A DNA stretch of 64,000 nucleotides, taken from assembly GCA_019096065.1 (NCBI GenBank), contig JAGUCH010000006.1, positions 454,001 through 518,000 of the forward strand. The letters are read 5' to 3'. The notes beneath the pieces were generated by a model that saw only the letters and a program-made list of their open reading frames with translations, ran no database searches and was not told the DNA's origin. The first letter of the stretch is position 1. Each line of letters starts with the position of its first letter. This document shows positions 31,654 to 62,774 of this stretch, one piece after another. The position numbers and the translations under genes are program-made. This stretch comes from Paracyclopina nana (Eukaryota; Arthropoda; Copepoda; Cyclopoida; Cyclopettidae).

Positions 31654-32701
31654 TGAAAGGTTCAATTACATTCATTTATTGCGTACAAGTTAAGCTGAGA
31701 CCAATTTTGGGCTCATGATCATCACAATGGCTCGAATAATCAAGGGCGCTCTGAATCTAGGAATATATCTATCAAAAATTAGCCTGGATATGATTAATAG
31801 CTACAGCTGTGCAAAAATGAAGCTTTTAAATACATTCTCATTTTTGAGGCAAAATTAAGTGATACATTACCAGGAAATGCAATTTTTATCAATGAGCAGA
31901 AATTCGCGTCAAATCGCCAAATTCTCATTTTAAGCCCATTTTTCAGCTGCTGATTTGAACGACTTTTAGGCCATAAAAATTGTCCAAATTAGTGGGTATT
32001 GTCGGAAAAAGCTGAAAAATTGCCTTGGGATTTAATTTGTCTTGTAATATGGCAGAACAGCCATTTTAGCCGATTTTCAGGCAGCCCTAATTTTGTCTTG
32101 CTATTAGTACTAAAAGCCATTCTCAGATGATCAATGTAGATGGGGCCAATTTTGTAACATGAAATTGAACATTACTTGCTTTATGGCACCATAAGAAACT
32201 AGTTGTATCACCCAAAACAAGTTTTTCCATTCATCATTCAGTTCATAGTTTTCTTTGCTGTTCCAAGATGGCGTTGCAATCAATTTAGGGTCGGATTTCT
32301 TCAAGCAAACTTAAATCGCTACATTTTCTGAAAAACCTTGAAAATCCACATATTGTCAAGATTTCTAACTGCCAGATATACAATATTATACATGTACATA
32401 TTGATTTTTTAAATTGTCATAAATTACATCTTTTATCATACTTTATTCTTCTTTGAGCTGTCTTACAACAAAGTATCCATCTTACTTTATCTTCACAAAT
32501 TTGCCTAAGTACACACCTAAAGTTGCTAATTTACTAGAGCACTGTAGTGTAATAAACGTTTAAATGGGCTCCTTTTGCGACATTGGATGTTAAAAATAGA
32601 AAGCTTTCAAAGGGAGAGCTGATGATGATGCCCACTTAGGGCCCACTAACGCTCACTATAAGTTGCTAGCAATTTTGTATCTAATGAGAGGAGAAAAAAT
32701 A
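31654..32701. other. AT-rich intergenic interval
   Basis: No exon, RNA gene or element is supported here. Upstream ATGs at 32684 and around it are in frame with the receptor that follows. Confidence 0.45.
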
Positions 32702-33730
32702 ATGGGAGCAAATACATCATTCCTCCTAAATATGGCAAGCAACCAAAGTCTCAAGGATTTGGCTCTTGTTCCATACTTGTTTGCTCCACTTGGCATTGCA
32801 TCAAGCATTGGGTGCTTCTATTACATCAAGAGTCACCTCAAAGTGTGTGAGCATGTCAAAAGGATCATCCAAATGGAAAGCATCGCAGTCTTCATCTGCT
32901 GTTCAGCCAACACAATTGTGTTTCTCTTGAGGCAATCGAATGTGATTCCGGAGAAATTTGCTACAATGTCTTGCGGACTCATGATTGATGCTTACCCATT
33001 GTCATCCCATTACATTACTTTTGTGAACTTGGCTTTGGCAATGACAAGGTATTACATGGCTAGACAAACAGGCAATCAGAGGATTGTGCGACATGACAAG
33101 ATTAAGCGATACTCAAGTAAGCGATATCTTTAAAGCGCTTTAAAACAGTATTAAATATCGATGATTAATAATTGGATTTAAGGATTGTCTTTAGGGGCTT
33201 TGGCCTTGTGTGAAATCATTATGTTGAGTATGAGCTTATTCTATGGCTTTCACGTTTCTTCGTTGACCTATGATTGTGATGGAACCACAAGGAAGACAAC
33301 CATCACCAACTATGTCCTCTGGTTGACGTTGCCAATCAATATGATTGGAGCAATCATGTTTGACTTGGCCTTGGCAAAATTCATCAAAAGCTACAACAGA
33401 ACCAGACCAATGGAAATGATTGCTTGGTCAACCTCGAGGCCACAGCGAAGAAATGTCGATGATGAACTGAGCAATAGCATTCCGCTTAAATCCTCATTAA
33501 TTTCTCTACTACTTTTTGTGTCGCGACTTGTGGTCATTCCCCTTTTCCAGCAAATGCCCAGCTCCACATCGGTCAAAAGGCTTGTCACTTCCTGCACAAT
33601 CTACTTCATTACAGCCCTACATCAGCCTCTTTGCCTACTTTTCACAATCAAGTCTCAGAAGAAAAAAGCTCGAAAGCCATTGCCAATCCCACCGAAGACT
33701 CTGCAGTACCATGAAAATGCTGATCCCTAA
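32702..33730 (+). CDS. Divergent rhodopsin-like 7TM receptor
   Basis: Exons 32702-33116 and 33195-33730 join in phase to about 316 residues with seven hydrophobic segments: TM1 ALVPYLFAPLGIASSIGCF, TM2 after RIIQMES, TM3 (SCGLMIDAYPLSSHYITF) ending MTRYYMA in place of DRY, TM4 ALALCEIIMLSMSLFYGF, TM5 after an extracellular-loop cysteine (LTYDCDG), TM6 SSLISLLLFVSRLVVIPL and TM7 with LHQPLCLLF where NPxxY would be. The N-terminus MGANTSFLLNMASNQS carries two N-glycosylation sites, which supports the ATG at 32702; in-frame ATGs lie slightly upstream. It shares an R-x-MES start of TM2 with the nested receptor at 9.9-11.2 kb. Ligand and subfamily are unknown. Confidence 0.82.
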
Positions 33731-34245
33731 ATCAATGCAGCTGTAAGCATGGAAAAAAAATTTGACTATTTACATGCAAATAGCTGATAAGCTGAATGTG
33801 CCACAAATCCTTCAAAGATGGCGCTCGTGTAAGGTGATAATCAAGAACTGCAGCAGAAATCTGCTCTTTTGTAAGTGCACCATGAACACTTTTAGTATCC
33901 AAAAGCTATCAACAACTTTTTTTACAGCACATTCCTTTGGCTTGGCGGTTGTGGATGACCATGGCATGGTCAGCAATGAATTTTATTCTAAAAAAGCAAT
34001 GTCGTAATATAAGCTTCATTCTTTTATAAGCTCTATGCCCAATCATCTATAGACCGTTACCCTATCGTGATATTTTCGCTGCTTAGATATTCCCTTCAAT
34101 TTTAATGCGTTTTATGATAAGGCACAAAAAGCGCTATTGATTACAGTTCTACCATTTCTTCGTATATTTAGAGTATACATTTTTAAGTCAGTGCAATATT
34201 ACTTATCTTATCATCAGAGACTTTAATATAAGTCTCTGGTTATCA
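33731..34245. other. Flank of the receptor gene, no gene seen
   Basis: Short frames only. A CAAAGATGGCGCTCG word near 33817 is one of the CTCF-like motifs. The right end includes the left target duplication (34239-34245) of the element that follows. Confidence 0.4.
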
Positions 34246-34829
34246 TTAGGGTTCTTGATATTCCTCCGCGACTATAATAGTAAATAGACCCCATATCTAG
34301 CCTAGCGACTAATTGTGCAAGTTTTTGGACGTCTTTCGGCTGCCTGAGTTGGGACGTACGCCAGTATTAAGCTACTTTTTCCATAACTATGCTTGGCAAG
34401 GCAGGATTTTAGCATGCTCCACTTGTTTCGAGGCATTAGATGGATACATTTTTTATATTTTGACCATATTTTCAGCCTTACATTGTCTGAAATTCCCATT
34501 TTTAGTGAAATTTGGTGAATTTGGTTTTAGAAATTCCTCCGCGACTTCGTAGGGTTATAGGGTAACCCATAGAGAAAATCAGCTGTACTCATTTGGAACA
34601 CTTTACTTAGTAAAATTCCCCCATGAACTGTTCCAAATGGGGTCAGCTGTTGCCTCTGTATGTTACCCTACAACGTGGTAAAACGAAGTCGCGGAGGAAT
34701 TTCTGGAACCCTAAGTAGTAGTAGTAGGGGTAGTACTACGAATTCGCGGAGGAATATCTAGAACCCTAGTTCCTAGTTTTACTTCGCTGCGCAGTACTAC
34801 GAAGTCGCGGAGGAATATCAAGAACCCTA
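34246..34829. mobile_element. 584-base terminal-inverted-repeat element with a 7-base target duplication
   Basis: The ends TTAGGGTTCTTGATATTCC and its counterpart (read inward, TAGGGTTCTTGATATTCC) continue into CTCCGCGAC. GTTATCA is present directly outside both ends (34239-34245 and 34830-34836). The end sequence CTCCGCGACTTCGTAG recurs inside in both orientations near 34530, 34683 and 34741, giving a multiply folded structure. There is no intact coding sequence, so it is non-autonomous; the family was not identified. Confidence 0.82.
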
Positions 34830-34836
34830 GTTATCA

Positions 34837-35174
34837 CTTAGCAGTTTTTAACTATTGCTCCGCAAAATTTAAGGCTCGCTAACAATCTGAAGTATTGTTA
34901 ATTTGAGGGAAAATAAATTTTATCTGAATGAAAGCGTCTTCCAAATCAAGTTAAAATTATGCTTCTGTTCATTTATTCTCAATTGGTAGCGTATATTTGA
35001 AAATAGTTGTCATGCCCCTTTCAGAGCAAATAGCTCGAGTCTTTTCTTCGATCCGGCTGAATGTTGCGATTTGACGGAAAATGAGATAAAAAAAACAAAC
35101 AAAAGAAAAGAAAAACACAGTCGCTAGTTGCATTTCTGATCTAGTTTTTAGAGAAAATAACGTTGACAGTGCAA
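34837..35174. promoter_or_regulatory. Upstream region of the GTSF1-like gene
   Basis: No exon is visible. No TATA box stands out near the start at 35175. The interval is AT-rich with an A-rich run near 35086-35120. Confidence 0.35.
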
Positions 35175-36474
35175 ATGGCGGCCGAATTTGCAAAAAAGCA
35201 GTGTCCTTATGATCCGTCGCATCAACTTTTGCCCGAGAGGTAACCTTGCCCATTTCGCACAAAATTAAAAAATTTGACCTCGAGGGAATTTGACGCGCTC
35301 ATTTTTTTTCAGGTTTGGCGTGCATTTGGTAAAGTGTCGGAAATCCCTTGAAAAGAATCCAACTTCGCCTTATTATTACAAAATTGATGAGCTTACGATT
35401 TGCAAGTTCAACTCGCAGCATCACGTGGCCAAAAAGGATTTGGATGAGCATCACAAAAGTTGCCCCGACTCCGTGGCCGTTTTGAGAGCTCTGCAAAAGC
35501 CCATGAACGAAGCCCAGAAATTGGGCAACATTTCCGACATCATGAGCGGGGTCCATTTGGTGCAATCACTCTGCAATGACGACGAAGATGATTGGGATAG
35601 CGCTGCTCCGGTTCCAGCTTATGATCCAAGCGTCAAAGCTGCCAACTTGCCAATGCATTTGCCTCAAGGTGAAAAAATGTCTTTGTCTTTGCGTCAATTT
35701 TTCATTTTCAAGCAATCCGGATCTAGTTAATTTTCAAACGCAAATCTAAATTCAAAAATAGTTATTAGATTTAAATTTGCTTTTTAAAGTTAACTAAATC
35801 CGGATTGCTATAGATGTATGTACTTTCAAATCTAAGTTGGCAATTTTGGTACTTTTTTGCAATGTTGGCTATTTTCGACAAAAAGTGCAGAAGTGTTTGC
35901 GACATAAACAATTGTATGCCTTGCCAATACTGCAATTCAAGTTTTTTTTCTTATAGGAGATCAAGGTAAAAAATTTTTGGATTTGCCAGAATCCAAAAAA
36001 CTAGATTAACTCACAAAGAAAAAGTTTTTCATCATCTCCCTCCAATTCATTTTGAATGTCAAAATATTGTCAACGCCTTTTTTCTTGAACTACTAATATG
36101 GCAAATATCTCCAAAAGTTTTTTTTTTGCTAGAAAAACAAATTTTACATGAAGTTTTCAGCTTCACTTATTTCTGCCAAATGCCATGCTCGAAGTTCCAA
36201 GTTTAGCAGATTTCCAATATTGTTTCCGGATTTTTATTGTCAACAACAATAACATTTTTTCTTTGTATCTTTTGACTTAATTGCTAAACGCATCTTTTAA
36301 AAGTCCTTATAAAAGCTTTCGAATTAAATTCCAATTGTTTTCATTTCAGGATTGACTCCTTCTGAGAGGAGAAACTACAGAATGGCCAAAAGGATCGGAC
36401 AAGAAGATCCTGAAGGTAACGCTCATTTGCCAGTAGGAATGGCAAATCCGGGTAAACCTTCCAAAAAGAAGTAA
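35175..36474 (+). CDS. GTSF1/Asterix-like CHHC zinc-finger protein
   Basis: Exons 35175-35239, 35313-35668 and 36350-36474 join in phase to 181 residues. Two perfect CHHC fingers (C-x5-H-x9-H-x3-C) are present: one spans the first intron (from CPYDPSHQ to HLVKC), the other is CKFNSQHH...EHHKSC. Tandem CHHC fingers near the N-terminus define the GTSF1 family; in animals these bind RNA and assist Piwi-class Argonautes in transposon silencing in the germline. The rest is acidic (NDDEDDWDSAAPV) and ends in a Lys-rich tail. Arthropods often have several paralogs, so I do not claim direct orthology to Asterix. Intron 2 contains a 97-base foldback. Confidence 0.9.
35712..35808. repeat. Foldback in GTSF1-like intron 2
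   Basis: Arms of about 41 bases, starting GCAATCCGGATCTAGTTAA on one side and GCAATCCGGATTTAGTTAA on the other (read inward), are about 85 percent complementary around a roughly 15-base loop. It is a small hairpin element or MITE remnant. Confidence 0.75.
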
Positions 36475-36579
36475 ACAAGAGAAACACTCGAATATTCAAT
36501 TACAACCGTTTAATTGTGATCAACGTCTCGAGAGAATTATAAAAAGTCTCTTTCATTGAAGACAAATTAAGAATTTAAG

Positions 36580-36585
36580 AATAAA
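36580..36585 (+). terminator. Polyadenylation signal of the GTSF1-like gene
   Basis: AATAAA lies 106 bases after the stop codon and only about 46 bases before the next predicted ATG. Confidence 0.65.
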
Positions 36586-36631
36586 CAGGAGGATTTTTAT
36601 CCTTTCTTCATTACCGTGAGCTTCATGATGG

Positions 36632-36835
36632 ATGCTTTTGAGAAGTGCAATTAATGCATCTTTATCACAACTACGAGGCAAAAGGGGACCAACTTTTCAG
36701 CAGCCTTTCCAAGTTAAGAGCTTTAGCATGAAGAATCGTGACGAATATGATAATGTTGAACAGATTATTGGTCACACTACTCCGGCTTTCAGGGCTAAAA
36801 TTCGGTCAGTTTTCGTCAAGGCTTTTAAAGGCTGA
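36632..36835 (+). CDS. Predicted 67-residue basic ORF, possibly an upstream cistron
   Basis: The frame begins MLLRSAINASLSQLRGKRGP and ends VFVKAFKG. The N-terminus is Arg/Ser-rich and amphipathic, reminiscent of a mitochondrial presequence. Its stop is four bases before the ATG of the secreted ORF at 36840, so the two may sit on one transcript (dicistronic or uORF). No family is recognised, and it may be non-coding. Confidence 0.35.
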   Translation: MLLRSAINASLSQLRGKRGPTFQQPFQVKSFSMKNRDEYDNVEQIIGHTTPAFRAKIRSVFVKAFKG

Positions 36836-36839
36836 GATC

Positions 36840-37187
36840 ATGATTTTGGCCTTTGCTTTATTATTAATTACCCCTCTGACCTTCACTTGGCCTTTGGATG
36901 GAGGCCAGCTGTTGACAGATCAAATGCTGGAGGAAGAGCACGAATCCGAACTGATTTTCGGTAAGGCTAACCAGTCAGTGGGATCGAGTCGCAATTTCTA
37001 AGGCTTCTTTCCAGATCACGAGCTCGATCAGCCCGATTATGTGCTGTACTATTTTTCCAAGCCATTGCCATTCGTGGTGAGTTCGACTCAACCATTTGAT
37101 GCATCATCCAGAAGGAAGAGCAACCAGAAGAAGCCAACTTTTCTCAAGGACTGGGAAAAGTTCACTGGGCCATTTGGAGGATATTGA
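36840..37187 (+). CDS. Predicted small secreted protein, 97 residues
   Basis: Exons 36840-36960 and 37015-37187 join in phase. The start MILAFALLLITPLTFTWP is a convincing signal peptide. An acidic stretch (EEEHESEL) follows, then SRRKSNQKK, whose basic clusters could be prohormone cleavage sites, and the end WEKFTGPFGGY. A GTGAGT...CCAG pair inside exon 2 would give a 35-base intron and another C-terminus; introns elsewhere here are at least 46 bases, so I left it unspliced. AATAAA follows at 37279. It could be a peptide-hormone precursor or another extracellular protein; no family is recognised. Confidence 0.6.
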
Positions 37188-37266
37188 GCCAGAAAAATCC
37201 ACAAAAAGAGCCACAATCTATTATTATAAAGAGGAGCCCAGTGATTTTGTGATTAATTATTAGCTA

Positions 37267-37284
37267 TTTATTTATGCCAATAAA
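37267..37284. terminator. Overlapping polyadenylation signals of two convergent genes
   Basis: AATAAA on the plus strand (37279-37284) serves the secreted-protein gene. AATAAA on the minus strand (37272-37267) suits the neuropeptide gene, whose stop is at 37416. The two 3' ends would overlap by a few bases to tens of bases. Confidence 0.55.
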
Positions 37285-37415
37285 CAGGATTAGTAGTAGA
37301 TTTGTTGCATGCTTCTCAAGCATTGCCTCCTCCTCAGGGCAACGATTCAGAAATCACATGCAAGCAATGTTATTGCCACACAACTTGTACAATACTACAG
37401 CAATAATTCAAAGCA

Positions 37416-38322
37416 TTATTCTAATTGGTGTTGTGCCATAAACTCTGTCCGGTCTGAGGTTTGGGCATTTGTCATTGGCTCTTCCAGAGATCGTTTGTGA
37501 GGCATCGTCAGCATTTCGTACAAATCTTCTTCATCTTGGGTCAAATCCAGGTTGGAGCGTTTGCCCAGAAACTCTGATCCTGGGACTCGTTTCCCTGTAA
37601 ATTCAAATCCTATATTACGTTCTTGTTTCGCGTTAAACTTTTAACATATCACATTTTGAAACGAAAATGTAAAGTTTTTCGTTTACCTAAAAACTCAGAT
37701 CCAGGCACTCGTTTCCCCAGGAACTCGGATCCAGGCACGCGTTTACCCAGGAACTCGGATCCAGGCACTCGTTTCCCCAGGAACTCGGATCCAGGCACGC
37801 GTTTACCCAGGAACTCGGACCCAGGGGCGCGTTTACCCAGGAACTCGGAGCCAGGCGCGCGTTTACCCAGGAACTCGGACCCAGGCGCGCGTTTACCCAG
37901 GAACTCGGATCCAGGCGCGCGTTTCCCCAAAAACTCGGATCCAGGCGCGCGTTTTCCTAGAAACTCGGACCCAGGCACGCGTTTACCCAGGAACTCGGAC
38001 CCAGGCGCGCGTTTACCCAGGAACTCTGAGCCAGGCGCGCGTTTACCCAGAAACTCGGATCCAGGCGCCCTCTTGTGAGAAAACAGCCACCAATTTGATT
38101 CATCTATAGGCGGATATTTTGCATTGTAGTTGTGATACAGCATTCTCAGATTGTAAGCCTCATCGCTTCTGTCATTTCCTGCAGGAAAAGAAGATTAGAC
38201 ATATTGGAATATTCCTCAGAGCTGTAACAAAAATTACCCTGGCAAAATTGACAGGAAAGGCTCAGTGAAATTAGCACAGCTAATGTCCATATGGCAAGAC
38301 TGGAGTCATTGGGAGACTTCAT
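37416..38322 (-). CDS. EFLamide/GSEFLamide-type neuropeptide precursor with 14 repeats
   Basis: Exons 38322-38238, 38178-37687 and 37594-37416 (minus) join in phase to 251 residues. Exon 1 encodes a signal peptide (core IWTLAVLISLSLSCQFCQG). A spacer ends LFSHKR, then 14 units of [A/V]PGSEFLGKR follow: eight begin with Ala and six with Val, and the 13th straddles the second intron. Each KR is a dibasic cleavage site and the Gly before it an amide donor, so the mature peptides should be APGSEFL-amide and VPGSEFL-amide. The C-terminal spacer begins SNLDLTQDEEDLYEML and contains one more KR. GSEFLamide or EFLamide peptides are known from crustaceans and chelicerates and are considered arthropod relatives of EFLGamide/TRH. 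Codon-level similarity of the repeats suggests recent homogenisation. Confidence 0.95.
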
Positions 38323-39309
38323 AGCCTGAAAGAGCAATCACTTGCATTATTTATGTAACCATTCATTTTCACCTTTATGAGCTTTTGCCCCCAAATGGAA
38401 AATTTCTTTTTCAGTGTAATTTCTCAAATTGCAGGAGTTTTTTAAGGCTTAGAATAGGTATTAAAAGATGGATAGTGAGTGTTCAAGAAAGATTTTCATA
38501 AGTACGAAAAAGGTGAAATGAGCATAGTAATTACCTGCAATTGTCGAGGACAGGCGAGAGACTGTGAGCTTTTCCCAGCAACTTCAAAGGCCTCTTCGTG
38601 CTAAGCAAAAAGCTTTTAACCGGCCTTTGCTCCGCGTTGCTCGGTTGCTCGATGAGGGAAAAAGAAAGCAAAGTTTCATGACAAGAACTTGTTTTCCCCT
38701 GTGAACATTCCTTTTCCTACGATTAAATGCCCCTAAACATAGAGCAGTAGACTATTATATTTTTTTTGGTACTGCGCTACATTTATGTATTTGTAGCTTA
38801 GTAGCTTTGTTGTGCACTAGCGACACCTAGCGGCGAAACTCTTGAAAACGCTTTTCAACTATGAAATATTATATATACTTTATATGATATGCGTACATGG
38901 GGAATATTCGACGCCCTGGGGAAAAACCTGCCAAAAAGGGCCAACAACTTTGATCGTTTGCATGAAACGCGTGCACTGAATCCTGAAAAAGGCTTTTAAA
39001 CGACGATGACGTCACTAATGAGATCATGCAGATTTTAGAGGGAGCTAAATAAAATCCAAGGAATAATCTTTCATGCCAAGCTTTCCACGAATTTCGAAAG
39101 GAGATTTCCCGCAGGAAACATTTTTCTAAAAATAATTATTGCCCAGTGAGTACAAGGAAAAAACAAGGTCCCCTTGTTAAATCATGGCAAAACATACAAA
39201 TGATTGATGGAGCTGTAACAGGTGCCAACATGACTTTTTCATAATGAAGCTCACACAGCCTGTGTAGTCAAAATCAATATATTCTATGATTGTTTAAACA
39301 TATATATTC
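38323..39309. other. Interval between the neuropeptide and BTB genes
   Basis: I found no exon. It should hold the neuropeptide promoter, and an untranslated first exon may lie near 38530-38620. A CGACACCTAGCGGCG word near 38820 is a degenerate CTCF-like match. Confidence 0.4.
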
Positions 39310-40062
39310 TTAATCTTCAGCTTGCTCATCATCCGGATCTTGCTTTAGAGGCATGACTTTGATTGTGTTTTGAAGGCATTTTTCACTGATTCCGTGAACT
39401 TTCTTGGTATGTCTTATCCTATTGTCCTTTCTATTGAACGTTTTGGGGCAAAGTCTGCATTTGTAATTTTGCTTAGGCAAATGCTTGGAATTGTAATGCC
39501 TTTTCGCATTCATAACATTACACAATATTTGATTGCAAGCCAAGCACATTGCTCTTCCATCATCGAGTTGGGCAATTTGACCAGGATCTTCAGTATTCTC
39601 ATGAGATTCTTCAGGAGCTTCCATGTTGGCTTCCAAATTAGCCTCCATTTTGACCTTTTTGGTGGCAAGTGCTTGAGTAGTACCTTCAGTGCCTTCGTTC
39701 GTCTCCAGATCCAGGAGGATTTCCAAGGACTGACAGGCTGACTTGAAACTTTCCAATTGCTTCTGTGGCATCGAAGCCTCTCCTTTGTAGATGTAGTCCA
39801 TGATTTTTCGAAGCATTTCGAATTTTATGCCAGGGAGCAAGACTTCATCCGGATAGGGCGAGTTCTTCACATCCTTGATGAGCCTTTTCAAGTAAGGTGA
39901 CATTGCACTTAAAATGAGCTTATGGGCTTGGACCTTTTTCTTTTCGGCCACCAAAGTTATGTCGTAATGGATTGCTTCCGGATCGTCCATAATGTTAAAA
40001 ATTGATGAGCCCAAATTGGCAAAGTGATTTCTTGCCCTCACTTTTTGCTCCATTTTTGCCAT
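39310..40062 (-). CDS. BTB/POZ and C2H2 zinc-finger protein
   Basis: This single-exon frame encodes 250 residues from MAKMEQKVRARNHFANLG. The BTB domain spans about residues 30-115 (HYDITLVAEKKKVQAHKLIL, SPYLKRLIKDV, IMDYIYKGEASMPQKQLESF). A Glu-rich linker follows, then two C2H2 fingers (CLACNQ...HYNSKH and CRLCPKTFNRKDNRIRHTKKVH-type, C-x2-C...H-x4-H). The layout matches arthropod BTB-ZF transcription factors of the Tramtrack/Broad class, but I cannot assign an ortholog. The frame is open 28 residues further upstream from an ATG at 40146; I prefer 40062 because its context (AAAAATGG) is better and the extra residues are hydrophobic and not BTB-like. Confidence 0.88.
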   Translation of the reverse strand: MAKMEQKVRARNHFANLGSSIFNIMDDPEAIHYDITLVAEKKKVQAHKLILSAMSPYLKRLIKDVKNSPYPDEVLLPGIKFEMLRKIMDYIYKGEASMPQKQLESFKSACQSLEILLDLETNEGTEGTTQALATKKVKMEANLEANMEAPEESHENTEDPGQIAQLDDGRAMCLACNQILCNVMNAKRHYNSKHLPKQNYKCRLCPKTFNRKDNRIRHTKKVHGISEKCLQNTIKVMPLKQDPDDEQAED

Positions 40063-40756
40063 TTTTCTTACTGTGCCAAACAACTCAAGCCCAAAAAGTG
40101 AACTGAGCAAAATCTCAAGTCTCAACTTTATGTAGTAAATCAGCACTCATTTTAGCAGATGCTCAGCTCAAATTGCAAGGAACTTTCACTGCATGACAGC
40201 TTAACTTTTATGACTTTATGGCAGCTATCAAGTTTCTTTATTCTTTAATGGCTTAATTTGACACGACATGTTTTAAAGGCAATCATCGTTCTACTTTCGA
40301 GCTTTTCTCGCTGTTATTTGTCACATTTGCCATAAGTCATGCACAATGGCAAATTGTCATGCACGACTTTCACTTTTGCGGTTAACGCGAAAAAACAACA
40401 ACCACAACTCATTCCACGACTTTTTACGCATGTAAATAATTGGCTTTTATTTATTGCTCTTTCGACGATTCTTACAGTCATCCAATCACGTATTATAAAT
40501 ACTTCATGTGTCCTTTTCCTCTTTACGTAGGGAAAAAAAGAGTTTTTAATATTTTTCTTATTAAGTAATCGAGGCCACAAAATAGATAGCATTCTGTTCA
40601 AAAAAGAAGAAATAGGTGGGCTGTAGCTATGTTTTTTTTTCAATATATACAAAATTTCACATTATCTTCGTAAATGTCTTTGTACTGTCCATGCCAAGTC
40701 GAGTTTTTTTTGCATTAGTTTGGCACACTCACACTCTCAGGATGTCTCGCAAAAAA
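40063..40756. other. Interval between the BTB gene start and the MAGI stop
   Basis: It holds the BTB promoter and the MAGI 3' UTR. Minus-strand AATAAA words at 40455-40450 and 40451-40446 are likely MAGI polyadenylation signals, about 300 bases after its stop. No other gene is visible. Confidence 0.5.

Positions 40757-62774
<22,018 letters not shown>

Noticed and set aside
37623-38078. Plus-strand frame of PRNSDPGTRLPRNSDPG-type repeats
   Set aside because: It is the antisense shadow of the neuropeptide repeats. The minus frame has a signal peptide, cleavage sites and spliced ends; this one has none.
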